Origin: Algihabitans sp965233705 | GTDB taxonomy: Bacteria > Pseudomonadota > Alphaproteobacteria > Kiloniellales > DSM-21159 | Assembly (NCBI GenBank): GCA_965233705.1 | Contig: CBDDTF010000004.1 | Location: 372,001 to 436,000 of the forward strand | Direction of reading: 5' to 3' | DNA length: 64,000 nucleotides | Shown here: one piece after another, positions 26,280-34,574 of the stretch | How the letters are laid out: each line of letters begins with the position of its first letter | Numbering within the stretch: the stretch's first letter is position 1 | Position numbers and translations under genes: made by a program | Notes under the pieces: model-generated | What the model was told of the DNA's origin: nothing | What the model saw: only the letters and a program-made list of their open reading frames with translations | Database searches by the model: none

Positions 26280-26741
26280 GTGTGCGGGAGCCGAACCCTG
26301 AGCGAGATCACCCTCCGCCCCGTCGAGTCCGACCTGCTGCCGGCGGTCACGGCGCTGACCCTGCCACCCGCGCAGCGCGGCTTCGTCGACAGCCCGGCCG
26401 AGGCGTTGGGCGAGAGCTACAGCCTGCAGCGCAACGTGCCGCGCGCCGTGCTGGCCGCGGGAGAGGTGGTCGGCTTCGCCCTCTACACCCTGGACCCGCA
26501 GGACCGCCAGCCGCGGATCTCGCGGTTGCTGATCGACGCCGCGCGGCAGGGCCGCGGCTACGGCCGGGCGGCGCTGCGCGCGCTGCTGGCGGAGATGGCG
26601 CAGACCTATCCCAAGCACGCCCGGGTGCGCGTCGCGCTGACCGCGGACAATGCGGTCGCCCGCCGGCTGTTCGAGAGCGAGGGCTTTACGACGCTGTCCG
26701 GTGACGGCGCGCGCCTGCTGCTGGAGCGGTCGCTGCACTGA
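26280..26741 (+). CDS. GNAT-family N-acetyltransferase
   Basis: This protein of about 153 residues shows the GNAT fold, with the acetyl-CoA loop RLLIDAARQGRGYGRAALRA (motif A, QGRGYG) and a C-terminal LTADNAVARRLFESEGF typical of small-molecule acetyltransferases. No ATG precedes the domain. GTG at 26280 is the most likely start, without a good ribosome site. Substrate is unknown. Confidence 0.85.
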   Translation: MCGSRTLSEITLRPVESDLLPAVTALTLPPAQRGFVDSPAEALGESYSLQRNVPRAVLAAGEVVGFALYTLDPQDRQPRISRLLIDAARQGRGYGRAALRALLAEMAQTYPKHARVRVALTADNAVARRLFESEGFTTLSGDGARLLLERSLH

Positions 26742-26950
26742 GCGGAGCTGCGGCTGGCCGGCCCGGGAGGCAGAGGCCCGGCCGCAAAGCGCCCCCGCCG
26801 GCCGGGCCGACGGGGGCTGAGTGCAGGGAGGCGCCAGAGCTGACCGGGGTTGCTGCTCGGCTCTTCCGCGAAGGTCGGACGGATGGGACCCGACGGAAAT
26901 GGAACCGCAATCGGCGCCCCCGGTCATCGAGAGTTCGGTCCAGAATGGAC

Positions 26951-28297
26951 CTAATAGGCGAAGTCGCGGCCCTGGGACCTGGCGATCTCGCGGGCGTTGG
27001 GGTTGACCGAGGGGCGGAAGGGCATCTCGACCACCTCGGCGTCGACCGGCTGGCCCGGCACCTCGGCGTAGAGGTCGGGCAGGTGCACCTTCAGCGCCGT
27101 GCCCAGCACCGACTGGGCCAGCGGCACGTAGCACATGGCGATGTTCGTCCCCAGCTCCGGCGAGTACCAGGGGCTGGTGACATAGCCGATCGGCTCGCCG
27201 CCGCTCTCGTCGGAGACCAGCCAGAAGTCGTTGGCGTAGTCCTCGACCGGCTTGCCGCCCAGCTTGATGCCGACCAGGGTCTGGCTGAACGGCGGCGTGC
27301 CGGCCTCGATCTGCGCGCGCACCTCCTCCAGCCGGGCCTTGCCGATGTAGTCGGCGGTCTTGTGGCGCGGCACCTGGTAGGCGAGGTTGCACTGGAACGG
27401 CAGGGTCTCGGCGTCCAGGTCCTGGCCCCAGGAGAGGATGCCGGCGGCGATGCGCCGGTGGTGGGCCGGGGCGATGACCATGAGGTTGTGCTTCTCGCCG
27501 GCCTCCAGCACCGCGTTCCACATGTCCTCGGCATAGAGCGTGGCGTCGCGCAGGTAGATCTCGTAGCCCTTCTCGCCGGAGAAGCCGGACTGGGAGATGA
27601 CCACGTCGCGGCCGCCGACCTTGGCCTCCAGCAGGCCGTAGACCGGGACCTCGCGGATCGCCTCGCCGACCAGGTCGACCATCAGCGCTTCCGACTTCGG
27701 CCCCTGGATCTGCACCGGGGCGACGTCGATCTCGTTGATCTCCACGTCGAACTTCTTGCCGTGGTTGACCCCTTGCAGCCAGAACATCAGGTCGCTGTCC
27801 GACAGGGAGAACCAGAACTCGGTCTCGCTCAGGCGCAGCAGCACCGGATCGTTGAGGATGCCGCCCTTGTCGTTGCACAGGATCACGTACTTGCCGTGCA
27901 TCGGCTGAATGCGGGTGGCGTCGCGGGTGATCACGTAGTTGACGAAGGCCTCGGCGTCGGGCCCGATCACCTGGATCTGCCGCTCGACCGCGACGTTCCA
28001 CATGGTCACGTGGTTGACCAGCGCGTCGTACTCGACCATGGCGCCGCCGGCCTCGGGCCGCACGTAGCCGCGCGGATGGTACATGCGGTTGTAGACCGTG
28101 GCGCGCCAGCAGCCCGCCTCGACGGCGAGGTGCCAGTAGGGCGACTTGCGCACGCGGGTCGAGATCAGCATCTCGACCGGGGTCGGCCCGGACTGGCGCA
28201 GGTTGATCGGGACCTTGCGGTCGGACTGGTCGACGGAGGTGATCATGCGGGCGGCGCCGGGGCTGGCTCCCTCGGCGTGGGCAATCTGGTCGGACAT
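26951..28297 (-). CDS. GcvT/DmdA-like aminomethyltransferase family protein (possible tetrahydrofolate-dependent demethylase)
   Basis: This 448-residue protein belongs to the GcvT fold. Segments such as YDALVNHVTMWNVAVERQIQ, VIGPDAEAFVNYVITRD, ILNDPVLLRLSETEFWFSLS and SGFSGEKGYEIYLRD resemble the DMSP demethylase DmdA and the O-demethylase LigM branch more than true glycine-cleavage T-protein. No gcvH or gcvP lies nearby. Such enzymes move a methyl group from a sulfonium or methoxy donor to tetrahydrofolate. The protein is longer than DmdA (about 370 residues), so DMSP is not assured. An inverted repeat, GGTCC-AGAAT-GGACC, lies directly after the stop (26937-26951), and a palindrome sits upstream. 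The 209-bp gap before the acetyltransferase stop has no gene. Confidence 0.8.
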   Translation of the reverse strand: MSDQIAHAEGASPGAARMITSVDQSDRKVPINLRQSGPTPVEMLISTRVRKSPYWHLAVEAGCWRATVYNRMYHPRGYVRPEAGGAMVEYDALVNHVTMWNVAVERQIQVIGPDAEAFVNYVITRDATRIQPMHGKYVILCNDKGGILNDPVLLRLSETEFWFSLSDSDLMFWLQGVNHGKKFDVEINEIDVAPVQIQGPKSEALMVDLVGEAIREVPVYGLLEAKVGGRDVVISQSGFSGEKGYEIYLRDATLYAEDMWNAVLEAGEKHNLMVIAPAHHRRIAAGILSWGQDLDAETLPFQCNLAYQVPRHKTADYIGKARLEEVRAQIEAGTPPFSQTLVGIKLGGKPVEDYANDFWLVSDESGGEPIGYVTSPWYSPELGTNIAMCYVPLAQSVLGTALKVHLPDLYAEVPGQPVDAEVVEMPFRPSVNPNAREIARSQGRDFAY

Positions 28298-28373
28298 GGC
28301 GCGGGCGCTCCTCTCGGCCGGCGGACGTTCTGGCGGTCGGGCCGGGCACGGCGCCCGGCAGACCCAGAGCATG

Positions 28374-28392
28374 CGGTCTGTCCGGCAGACCG
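28374..28392. promoter_or_regulatory. Palindrome upstream of the GcvT/DmdA-like gene
   Basis: CGGTCTG (28374-28380), TCCGG, CAGACCG (28386-28392) is a perfect 7-bp dyad. A further half-site, GGCAGACC, lies at 28358-28365. It is 77 bp upstream of the gene at 28297, in the 254-bp gap before thyX. It could be an operator or an RNA hairpin. No clear -35/-10 pair is visible beside it. Confidence 0.4.
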
Positions 28393-28551
28393 ATTTGACG
28401 AGGAGCGACACCTCGCGGAGGGGCAGCGACCCCCGGATCCCAGGGGCGACGCGCTTTTTCGCGATTGCGACAAGGCGGATTCGCGGGCGGGAGTCGCCGG
28501 GGCGTTCGTGCGCCGGCGCGGCGCGCCGCCGCCCCGCAGCGACGCACGGCC

Positions 28552-29487
28552 CTATTCGCGCTCCAGCACCGCCATCAGCTCGCGCCATTCGCGCGGCGAG
28601 AGGCCCGAGCCCTCCTGGCTGACCTCTTCGCCGGCCAGCAGGCGCTTGACCACCGCCAGGCCGGCGGCCGAGAGCTGCGCCCCGCCGACCGCGTAGTCCT
28701 GGAAGGCCTGGTAGGTCACCGGCACCCAGCGCTTGACCACGTCCAGCATGGCCTCGGCGTAGGCGCGGATCTCGTACTGGGCGTGGGAGTCGGCGCGCAG
28801 GGAAAGGAAGTGCAGCAGGTTGTGCAGGTCGATCTTCCAGTACCACTGGGTGTAGGTGCTGAGCGGCAGGGTCATGCGCGCCAGCTCGCGCGCCAGGCCC
28901 TGGCGTGCGGGATCGACCTGGCCGCCGTCCGGCGTCTCGTTCAGCATGGCCTCGTAGTGGCCGAAGGCCTGCGCGGCGTCGGTCTTGAGCCAGCCCAGCA
29001 CCTCCTGGGCCTCGGCGCCCTGCAGCACCTCGCCGCGCCCCTGGCGGTTGGCGCTGGACTGCGCGGCCAGATGCTCCGGCGCCGGCGTATAGAACTCCCG
29101 GTCCAGGATCGAGTAGCGCGCCGAGTACTCGTTGACGTTGGCGGTGCGGTGCCGGATCCACTGCCGTGCGACGAAGATCGGCAGCTTCACGTGGAACTTG
29201 ATCTCGCACATCTCGAAGGGCGTGGTGTGGCGATGCCGCAGCAGATAGCGGATCAGCCCCTCGTCGCCGCGCACCGACTTGGTGCCGCGCCCGTAGGACA
29301 CCCGCGCGGCCTGCACCACCGCGGCGTCGTCGCCCATGTAGTCGACCACCCGCACGAAGCCGTGGTCGAGCACGGGAATGGCCTGGTAGAGGATCTCTTC
29401 CAGGGCCGGCGCGACGGGGCGCAGGGTCTGGCGCGTCTCGCCGCGCGCGGCTTGGATCTCGGCGTCTTGTTCGGGCGTCAGGCTCAT
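28552..29487 (-). CDS. thyX: Flavin-dependent thymidylate synthase
   Basis: This 311-residue protein has the ThyX signature at 112-126, RHRTANVNEYSARYS (family pattern RHR-x7-S), with SYGRGTKSVRGDEGLIRYLL upstream and LPLSTYTQWYWKIDLHNLLH downstream. It makes dTMP from dUMP using methylene-tetrahydrofolate, FAD and NADPH. The ATG at 29487 gives MSLTPEQDAEIQ; a TTG four codons upstream is the other option. Length fits alphaproteobacterial ThyX. Confidence 0.95.
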   Translation of the reverse strand: MSLTPEQDAEIQAARGETRQTLRPVAPALEEILYQAIPVLDHGFVRVVDYMGDDAAVVQAARVSYGRGTKSVRGDEGLIRYLLRHRHTTPFEMCEIKFHVKLPIFVARQWIRHRTANVNEYSARYSILDREFYTPAPEHLAAQSSANRQGRGEVLQGAEAQEVLGWLKTDAAQAFGHYEAMLNETPDGGQVDPARQGLARELARMTLPLSTYTQWYWKIDLHNLLHFLSLRADSHAQYEIRAYAEAMLDVVKRWVPVTYQAFQDYAVGGAQLSAAGLAVVKRLLAGEEVSQEGSGLSPREWRELMAVLERE

Positions 29488-29523
29488 GATGGGCGGCAAC
29501 CTAGCGCGGCCGCTGCGAGTCGG

Positions 29524-30468
29524 CTAGCTGGACTCTTTCCACGCGGCCAGGATGGCGTTGGCGGTCATCAGGTCCAGGTGGGCGCCGCCGCCGTTCTTGT
29601 AGAGGGTGATGGCCTGCGGGCCGCCGCGCCCGGCGCGGCCGGCCGCCAGGTCGTGCAGGTCCCCCCGGACGTCCGACTCGGCAATCACGCCGCGCTGGAT
29701 CGGGTCGTTCAGCTCGCCGATGTCGTGGATCGCGGTCTCGCGGCTGTCGACGAAGATCTCCGCGCGGGTCAGCAGGGCGTCGTCGGCCTCGCGCATGTCG
29801 GGGCGGAAGGCGCCGATCAGGTCGACGTGGGTGCCGGGCGTCACCCAGGCGCCCTGCAGCACCGGCGCGCTCGCCATGGTGGCGCAGGCGATGATGTCGG
29901 CCTCGGCCGCGGCGCCGGCCAGGTCGGCCGTCGCGCGCACCGGGATCGGGCCGTCGCGGTGGGCGGCGGCCAGCTTCTCCGCGTTGGCGGCGGTGCGGCT
30001 CCACACGGCGATCTCCTCCAGCCCGGGGAAGAGCTCGCCGTAGGCCGCGATCAGCGAGCGGGCCACGGTGCCGGAGCCGAGGATCAGCAGCCGCCGCGAC
30101 TCCGGCCGCGCCAGCAGGCGGGCGCCCAGCACGGAGTCGCCGGCGGTCTTCCACTTGGTGACCAGCTTGCCCTCGATCAGCGCCTTGACGGCGCCGTCGT
30201 CGTCGTCGAACAGCACCACCACGCCCTGGATCGAGGGCAGCGGCGGGGTGCGCTCGACATTGCCGGGGAAGATGGTCACCGACTTCAGCGCCAGGCCGAC
30301 GCCGTCGATCCAGGCGGCGCGGCTCAGCGAGGAGTCGGCGCCGCGGCGCAGCAGCAGGTCCCCGATCTCCGCCCTGGCGCCGCGGTGCCCGGCCTCGATG
30401 GCGTCGGCCACCGCGGTCCAGGTCAGCTTGTCTTCCACGGCCTCGGCGTCGATGAAGGGGATCTGCAT
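29524..30468 (-). CDS. Ornithine cyclodeaminase/mu-crystallin family protein
   Basis: This 314-residue NAD(P)-binding protein has GLALKSVTIFPGNVE and the dinucleotide motif LILGSGTVARSLIAAYGE. It also has HVDLIGAFRPDMREADDALL, the family-wide region following the Rossmann strand. Members include ornithine cyclodeaminase, ketimine reductases and alanine dehydrogenases, so the substrate cannot be chosen. The nearby genes (thyX, tmRNA) give no pathway hint. Confidence 0.88.
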   Translation of the reverse strand: MQIPFIDAEAVEDKLTWTAVADAIEAGHRGARAEIGDLLLRRGADSSLSRAAWIDGVGLALKSVTIFPGNVERTPPLPSIQGVVVLFDDDDGAVKALIEGKLVTKWKTAGDSVLGARLLARPESRRLLILGSGTVARSLIAAYGELFPGLEEIAVWSRTAANAEKLAAAHRDGPIPVRATADLAGAAAEADIIACATMASAPVLQGAWVTPGTHVDLIGAFRPDMREADDALLTRAEIFVDSRETAIHDIGELNDPIQRGVIAESDVRGDLHDLAAGRAGRGGPQAITLYKNGGGAHLDLMTANAILAAWKESS

Positions 30469-30568
30469 GGGCTGTCTCGCTTGCTGTGGATGGCGGGGCG
30501 GCGTCGGCCGGAGCCCCCGGGCGGGCGCGCCGGCGTTCGCGAGGCCGCCGCTGGGGAGGCTGCCGCTC

Positions 30569-30610
30569 GGGGGGGGGGGGCTTTCATGACGGGCGCCAGG
30601 GTCCTATATT
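30569..30610 (+). promoter_or_regulatory. tmRNA promoter with adjoining 12-G tract
   Basis: TATATT (30605-30610) is a near-consensus -10 box. TTTCAT (30582-30587) at 17-bp spacing is a weak -35. Transcription would begin near 30617. A homopolymer of 12 G (30569-30580) ends one base before the -35 box. Such tracts are prone to slippage and could change promoter geometry. Confidence 0.5.
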
Positions 30611-30616
30611 CCTGTC

Positions 30617-30967
30617 CTGCCGGGCAACCGGCTATGGCGCTAAACGGGCCAGCAGAATAAGCGCAGTGGACCCGGGGGCAGTACCCGGCGCCTCCACCAG
30701 TTTCCAAGGCCCGGGGCAGGGGCGCGGTCGCGACCGCCGCCCGTCCCGGCCTTCCCTGGGGGCGAAACAGGATCGACACGCGTGGTAAAGGCTGGTTCGG
30801 CGCCCGGCATGGTACCGCCGTTATCGGGCCGTTCAATACGTGCGAACGACAACTTCGCTGAGGCTCGTGCTGCCGCGTAAGCGGTTCCACGAACCACGTA
30901 TTCAAGCCCTTGAGGCTTAAGCACCTCAAGGCGGGGTTCGGGGCGCACCTGTCAACAGAAGCGCCCC
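30617..30967 (+). ncRNA. ssrA: tmRNA, circularly permuted two-piece alphaproteobacterial form
   Basis: The acceptor piece comes first and ends with T-arm GGACCCGGGGGCAGTACCCG and CGCCTCC-ACCA (30690-30699). A spacer of 58 nt, removed on maturation, follows. The coding piece begins GGGGGCGAAACAGGATCGAC at 30758. GGGGGCG pairs with CGCCTCC as a 7-bp acceptor stem containing the G3-U wobble required for alanine charging. The resume codon GCG is at 30842 and the encoded tag is ANDNFAEARAAA, stop TAA at 30878-30880. Helix CCTTGAGG/CCTCAAGG and the terminal GGGGCGC (30940-30946)/GCGCCCC (30961-30967) stem close the coding piece. It rescues stalled ribosomes and tags the peptide for proteolysis. The exact 5' end of the acceptor piece is estimated. 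Confidence 0.93.
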
Positions 30968-31029
30968 ACTTCCTTCCCGCCGTGGCTTGCCCTAGGGTCT
31001 GGCCAGCTTTTTCCCTTCGCCGAGACGAA

Positions 31030-31590
31030 ATGGACCGCGCAGCCATGTCCGAAGATCTGATGCGCTATGACCGGATGGTCGAAGACGCGATGCGCGGCGT
31101 GGTCCGTGCCGCGCTGCAGCGCACGGCCGCCGAGGGGCTGCCCGGCGAGCATCACTTCTACATCACCTTCCACACCGAGGCAGAGGGCGTGGAGATCCCC
31201 GGCTGGCTGCGCGAGCGCTACCCGGAGGAGATGACCATCGTGCTGCAGCACCGCTTCCGCGACCTGGAGGTCGGCGAGAGCGGCTTCAGCGTGACGCTAA
31301 GCTTCAACGAGGTGCCGGCCCGTCTGGTGGTTCCCTACAGCGCGATCGGCGCCTTCGCCGACCCCAGCGTGCGCTTCGGCTTCACCTTCGCCCAGGAGAG
31401 CGAGGGCGAGGACGAGGCGGCCGAGGCCGCCGGCGACGAGACCGCGCCGCCCGAGTCGGACGCCGCGGGACCGGATGCCCCCGAATCGGAGAAGCCGGAC
31501 TCGGCGACAGCGGAGTCCGACGAGGCCGCGGCGGCGGCCGGCGACGAGACCGTGGTGTCCCTCGACCGCTTCCGCAAGACGAAGGGCTGA
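31030..31590 (+). CDS. sspB: SspB-type ClpXP adaptor protein
   Basis: This 186-residue protein has the alphaproteobacterial SspB core: DLMRYDRMVEDAMRGVVRAA, HHFYITFHTEAEGVEIPGWL and LSFNEVPARLVVPYSAIGAF. A long acidic linker follows and the protein ends in VVSLDRFRKTKG, the ClpX-docking tail. SspB tethers ssrA-tagged proteins to ClpXP. It begins about 60 bp after the tmRNA, so the tagging RNA and the adaptor that reads the tag are neighbours. Two ATGs are possible, 31030 and 31045. Neither has a strong ribosome site. Confidence 0.93.
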   Translation: MDRAAMSEDLMRYDRMVEDAMRGVVRAALQRTAAEGLPGEHHFYITFHTEAEGVEIPGWLRERYPEEMTIVLQHRFRDLEVGESGFSVTLSFNEVPARLVVPYSAIGAFADPSVRFGFTFAQESEGEDEAAEAAGDETAPPESDAAGPDAPESEKPDSATAESDEAAAAAGDETVVSLDRFRKTKG

Positions 31591-31636
31591 GGGGGCTGAA
31601 GGGCCGCGCGGCCCGGACGGCGGGTCGCGCGGGGCG

Positions 31637-31879
31637 CTATCCGGCGCGCCGGCGGGCCCGGGGGGGCGCGCCCGCGCTCTTGCCGAGGCTCTTGGCGCCG
31701 TGGGCGCGCGGGTCCCAGCGTTGGAGCTGCTGCGGCGCCGCCGTGGCCGGGGGCTGGCCCGAGCCGCGGACCATCGCCACGAACTCCTGAAAGCGGCGCT
31801 TCATCTCCAGGCGCTCGGCGCGGGTCATGTCCTGCACGCGCTTGTCGGAAAGGTCGCGCTGGCTCAGGTCTTCCTGCAT
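31637..31879 (-). CDS. Small basic protein of unknown function
   Basis: This 80-residue protein begins MQEDLSQRDLSDKRVQDMTR, continues with a charged helix (AERLEMKRRFQEFVAMVRGS) and ends in a basic, low-complexity tail (SAGAPPRARRRAG). GGAG lies about 10 nt before the ATG, supporting expression. It is convergent with sspB. A nucleic-acid-binding role is possible from the basic tail but is not shown. Confidence 0.6.
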   Translation of the reverse strand: MQEDLSQRDLSDKRVQDMTRAERLEMKRRFQEFVAMVRGSGQPPATAAPQQLQRWDPRAHGAKSLGKSAGAPPRARRRAG

Positions 31880-31949
31880 CTTTGGGGTCTCCTGCGGACA
31901 ACCCCGCCAGCTTGGCGGCGACAGGCTTAAGGGAGGGTAAAGCCGAGGC

Positions 31950-32609
31950 ATGACGCCCGAGGTGACGCCGGAGTTTCTCAGCGACGGGCTGCAGGGAGCG
32001 GCCGCGACCGTGGTGCTGGCGCACGGCGCCGGCGCGCCGATGGACAGCCCCTTCCTGGCGGAGATGGCGGCCGGCCTGGCGGCGCGCGACCTGCGCGTGG
32101 TGCGGTTCGAGTTTCCCTACATGGCCGCGCGGCGCGCCGGCGGCGGCAAGCGCCCGCCCGATCCCGAGCGGCGGCTGCTGGCGACCTGGCGCGCGGTGGT
32201 GGCCGCCCTGGGCGCGCCCGAGCGGCTGGTGATCGGCGGCAAGTCGATGGGCGGGCGCATGGCCTCGCTGGTGGCCGACGAGCTGGGCGTCGCCGGTCTG
32301 GCCTGCCTGGGCTATCCCTTCCACCCGCCGGGCAAGCCGGACAAGCTGCGCACCGCGCACCTGGCGGCGCTGCGCACCCCGACGGTGATCGTTCAGGGCG
32401 AGCGCGACCCCTTCGGCCGCCGCGCGGAGGTGGAGGGCTACGCTCTGGCACCGGCGATCCGCCTGGTCTGGGCGCCGGACGGCGATCACGACCTCAAGCC
32501 GCGCAAGGCCAGCGGCCGCAGCCATGCGGAAAACATCGCCCTGGCGGTCGATGTCGTGGCAAACTTGGCCCAGACAGCGTGTGCGGCAGGGGATAGGGTC
32601 GGGTCGTGA
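31950..32609 (+). CDS. Alpha/beta hydrolase of the Tex30/KANL3-like type
   Basis: This 219-residue hydrolase has TVVLAHGAGAPMDSPFLAEM at the oxyanion strand, nucleophile elbow IGGKSMGGRMAS (Ser in GKSMGG) and the acid region VIVQGERDPFG. The histidine lies in DGDHDLKPRK, and this set is the signature of the Tex30/KANL3-like dienelactone-hydrolase relatives. The biochemical substrate of this group is unknown. It is followed after 13 nt by a TfoX-domain gene. Confidence 0.85.
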   Translation: MTPEVTPEFLSDGLQGAAATVVLAHGAGAPMDSPFLAEMAAGLAARDLRVVRFEFPYMAARRAGGGKRPPDPERRLLATWRAVVAALGAPERLVIGGKSMGGRMASLVADELGVAGLACLGYPFHPPGKPDKLRTAHLAALRTPTVIVQGERDPFGRRAEVEGYALAPAIRLVWAPDGDHDLKPRKASGRSHAENIALAVDVVANLAQTACAAGDRVGS

Positions 32610-32622
32610 AGGAGGCCGGGCC

Positions 32623-33000
32623 ATGACCAAGGCCGAGGAGAACCTGACGGTGCGCCGGGCGCTGGCGTTGCTCGCCCCGCTCGGGCCGCTGCACGCGCGG
32701 CCGCTGTTCGGCGGCTTCGGGATCTATCTCGACGGCGTGATGTTCGCGCTGGTGGCGCGCGACCGGCTGTACTTCCGGGTCGACGAGGAGAGCAAGCTGC
32801 GCTGGGCTTCGGAGGGCAGCGAGCCCTTCGTCTACCAGGGCAAGGGCCAGCCGGTGGAAATGCCCTACTGGACCGCGCCGCCGCATGCCGAGGACGATCC
32901 CGTGAGCCTGGAGCCCTGGGCCCGTCTGGCCCTGGAGGCGGCCCGCCGCGCCCGCGCCGCCAAGGCGCCGCGGCGCGCCCAGCCGGTGCACAGCCGCTGA
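32623..33000 (+). CDS. TfoX N-terminal-domain protein
   Basis: This 125-residue protein matches the stand-alone TfoX/Sxy N-domain: RALALLAPLGPLHARPLFGG, then FGIYLDGVMFALVARDRLYF and a closing EMPYWTAPP. In gammaproteobacteria Sxy is a competence regulator. Single-domain forms such as this are widespread and not linked to competence. GGAGG precedes the ATG, and the gene probably shares a transcript with the upstream hydrolase. Confidence 0.85.
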   Translation: MTKAEENLTVRRALALLAPLGPLHARPLFGGFGIYLDGVMFALVARDRLYFRVDEESKLRWASEGSEPFVYQGKGQPVEMPYWTAPPHAEDDPVSLEPWARLALEAARRARAAKAPRRAQPVHSR

Positions 33001-33131
33001 GCGGCGGGGCCGGGCACCGGCTCAGCGCGCGAGGCCTCTTTCAAAGGCCGCCCGGCATGCTAAAACCCCGCCGCCGCTCGGGCGCAGATCCGTGCCCGAC
33101 AGTTTTCGACAGTCGAGGGGCCGCAGCCACC

Positions 33132-34550
33132 ATGTCCGCCGAGACCGCACAGACCGCCACCCGCAGCGAATCCGACACCATGGGCGAGATCCAGGTGCCG
33201 GCCGATGCCTACTGGGGCGCCCAGACCCAGCGCTCCCTGCAAAACTTCGAGATCGGCGGCGAGACCATGCCGCCGGCGCTGGTCACGGCGCTGGGCGTGC
33301 AGAAGCTGGCGGCGGCGCGGGTCAACCTGGCCATGGGCCGCCTGCCCGAGGAGCTCGGCGCGGCGATCTGCCAGGCCGCCGAGGAGGTGATCGAGGGCAA
33401 GCTGGCCGACCAGTTCCCGCTGGTGGTCTGGCAGACCGGCTCCGGCACCCAGTCGAACATGAACGCCAACGAGGTGATCGCCGGCCGCGCCAACGAGATC
33501 CTGACCGGCACGCGCGGCGGCAAGAGCCCGGTGCACCCCAACGACCACTGCAACCTGGGCCAATCCTCCAACGACACCTTCCCCACGGCGATGCACATCG
33601 CCTTCGTCAGCGAGATCGCCGGCCAGACCGTGCCCAAGCTGGGCCGCCTGCATGCCGGCCTGGCCGAGAAGGCCGAGGCCTTCCGGGACATCATCAAGAT
33701 CGGCCGCACCCATCTGATGGACGCCACCCCGCTGACCCTGGGCCAGGAGTTCTCCGGCTACGCCAAGCAGCTCGAGTACGGCATCGAGCGGATCGAGCAG
33801 GCGCTGCCGCGGCTGCACGAGCTGGCCCAGGGCGGCACCGCCGTGGGCACCGGCCTGAACGCCGTCGAGGGCTTCGCCGAGGGCTTCGCCGAGGAGGTCG
33901 GCAAGATCACCGGCTTCCGCTTCGTCACCGCGCCGAACAAGTTCGAGGCGCTGGCCAGCGAGGACGCCGCCGTGCAGGCCTCCGGCGCGCTCAACACCGT
34001 GGCCGTCTCGCTGATGAAGATCGCCAACGACATCCGCCTGCTCGGCTCCGGCCCGCGCTGTGGCCTGGGCGAGCTGCTGCTGCCGGCCAACGAGCCCGGC
34101 TCCTCGATCATGCCGGGCAAGGTCAACCCGACCCAGGCCGAGGCGCTGACCATGGTCTGCGCCCAGGTCATGGGCAACCACAGCGCCATTTCCGTCGCCG
34201 GCTCCCACGGCCACTTCGAGCTCAACGTCTTCAAGCCGGTGATCGCCTACAACCTGCTGCAGTCGGCCAAGCTGCTGGGCGACGCCGCCGTGTCCTTCCT
34301 GGACAACTGCGTGGCCGGGATCGCGCCCAACGTCGAGCGGATCACCAGCCTGATGAACGACTCGCTGATGCTGGTCACCGCGCTCAATCCGCACATCGGC
34401 TACGACAACGCCGCCAAGATCGCCAAGAAGGCCTATGCCGAGAACACCACGCTCAAGCAGGCGGGAATCGACCTCGGCCTGCTGACCGCCGAGCAGTTCG
34501 ACGCCTGGGTGCGCCCGGAGCAGATGATCGGCCCGTCCAAGGCCGAGTAG
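33132..34550 (+). CDS. fumC: Class II fumarate hydratase
   Basis: This 472-residue TCA-cycle enzyme interconverts fumarate and malate. It contains QTGSGTQSNMNANEV, HPNDHCNLGQSSNDTFPTAM and the superfamily signature GSSIMPGKVNPTQ (323-335), plus a C-terminal domain ending MIGPSKAE. Length fits an iron-independent FumC homotetramer. The ATG at 33132 gives MSAETAQTATRSESDTMGEI; an in-frame upstream start adds only unconserved residues. A small RHH gene follows after 24 bp. Confidence 0.96.
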   Translation: MSAETAQTATRSESDTMGEIQVPADAYWGAQTQRSLQNFEIGGETMPPALVTALGVQKLAAARVNLAMGRLPEELGAAICQAAEEVIEGKLADQFPLVVWQTGSGTQSNMNANEVIAGRANEILTGTRGGKSPVHPNDHCNLGQSSNDTFPTAMHIAFVSEIAGQTVPKLGRLHAGLAEKAEAFRDIIKIGRTHLMDATPLTLGQEFSGYAKQLEYGIERIEQALPRLHELAQGGTAVGTGLNAVEGFAEGFAEEVGKITGFRFVTAPNKFEALASEDAAVQASGALNTVAVSLMKIANDIRLLGSGPRCGLGELLLPANEPGSSIMPGKVNPTQAEALTMVCAQVMGNHSAISVAGSHGHFELNVFKPVIAYNLLQSAKLLGDAAVSFLDNCVAGIAPNVERITSLMNDSLMLVTALNPHIGYDNAAKIAKKAYAENTTLKQAGIDLGLLTAEQFDAWVRPEQMIGPSKAE

Positions 34551-34574
34551 GCGTCGGTCGGGCAGGTGGCGGGC

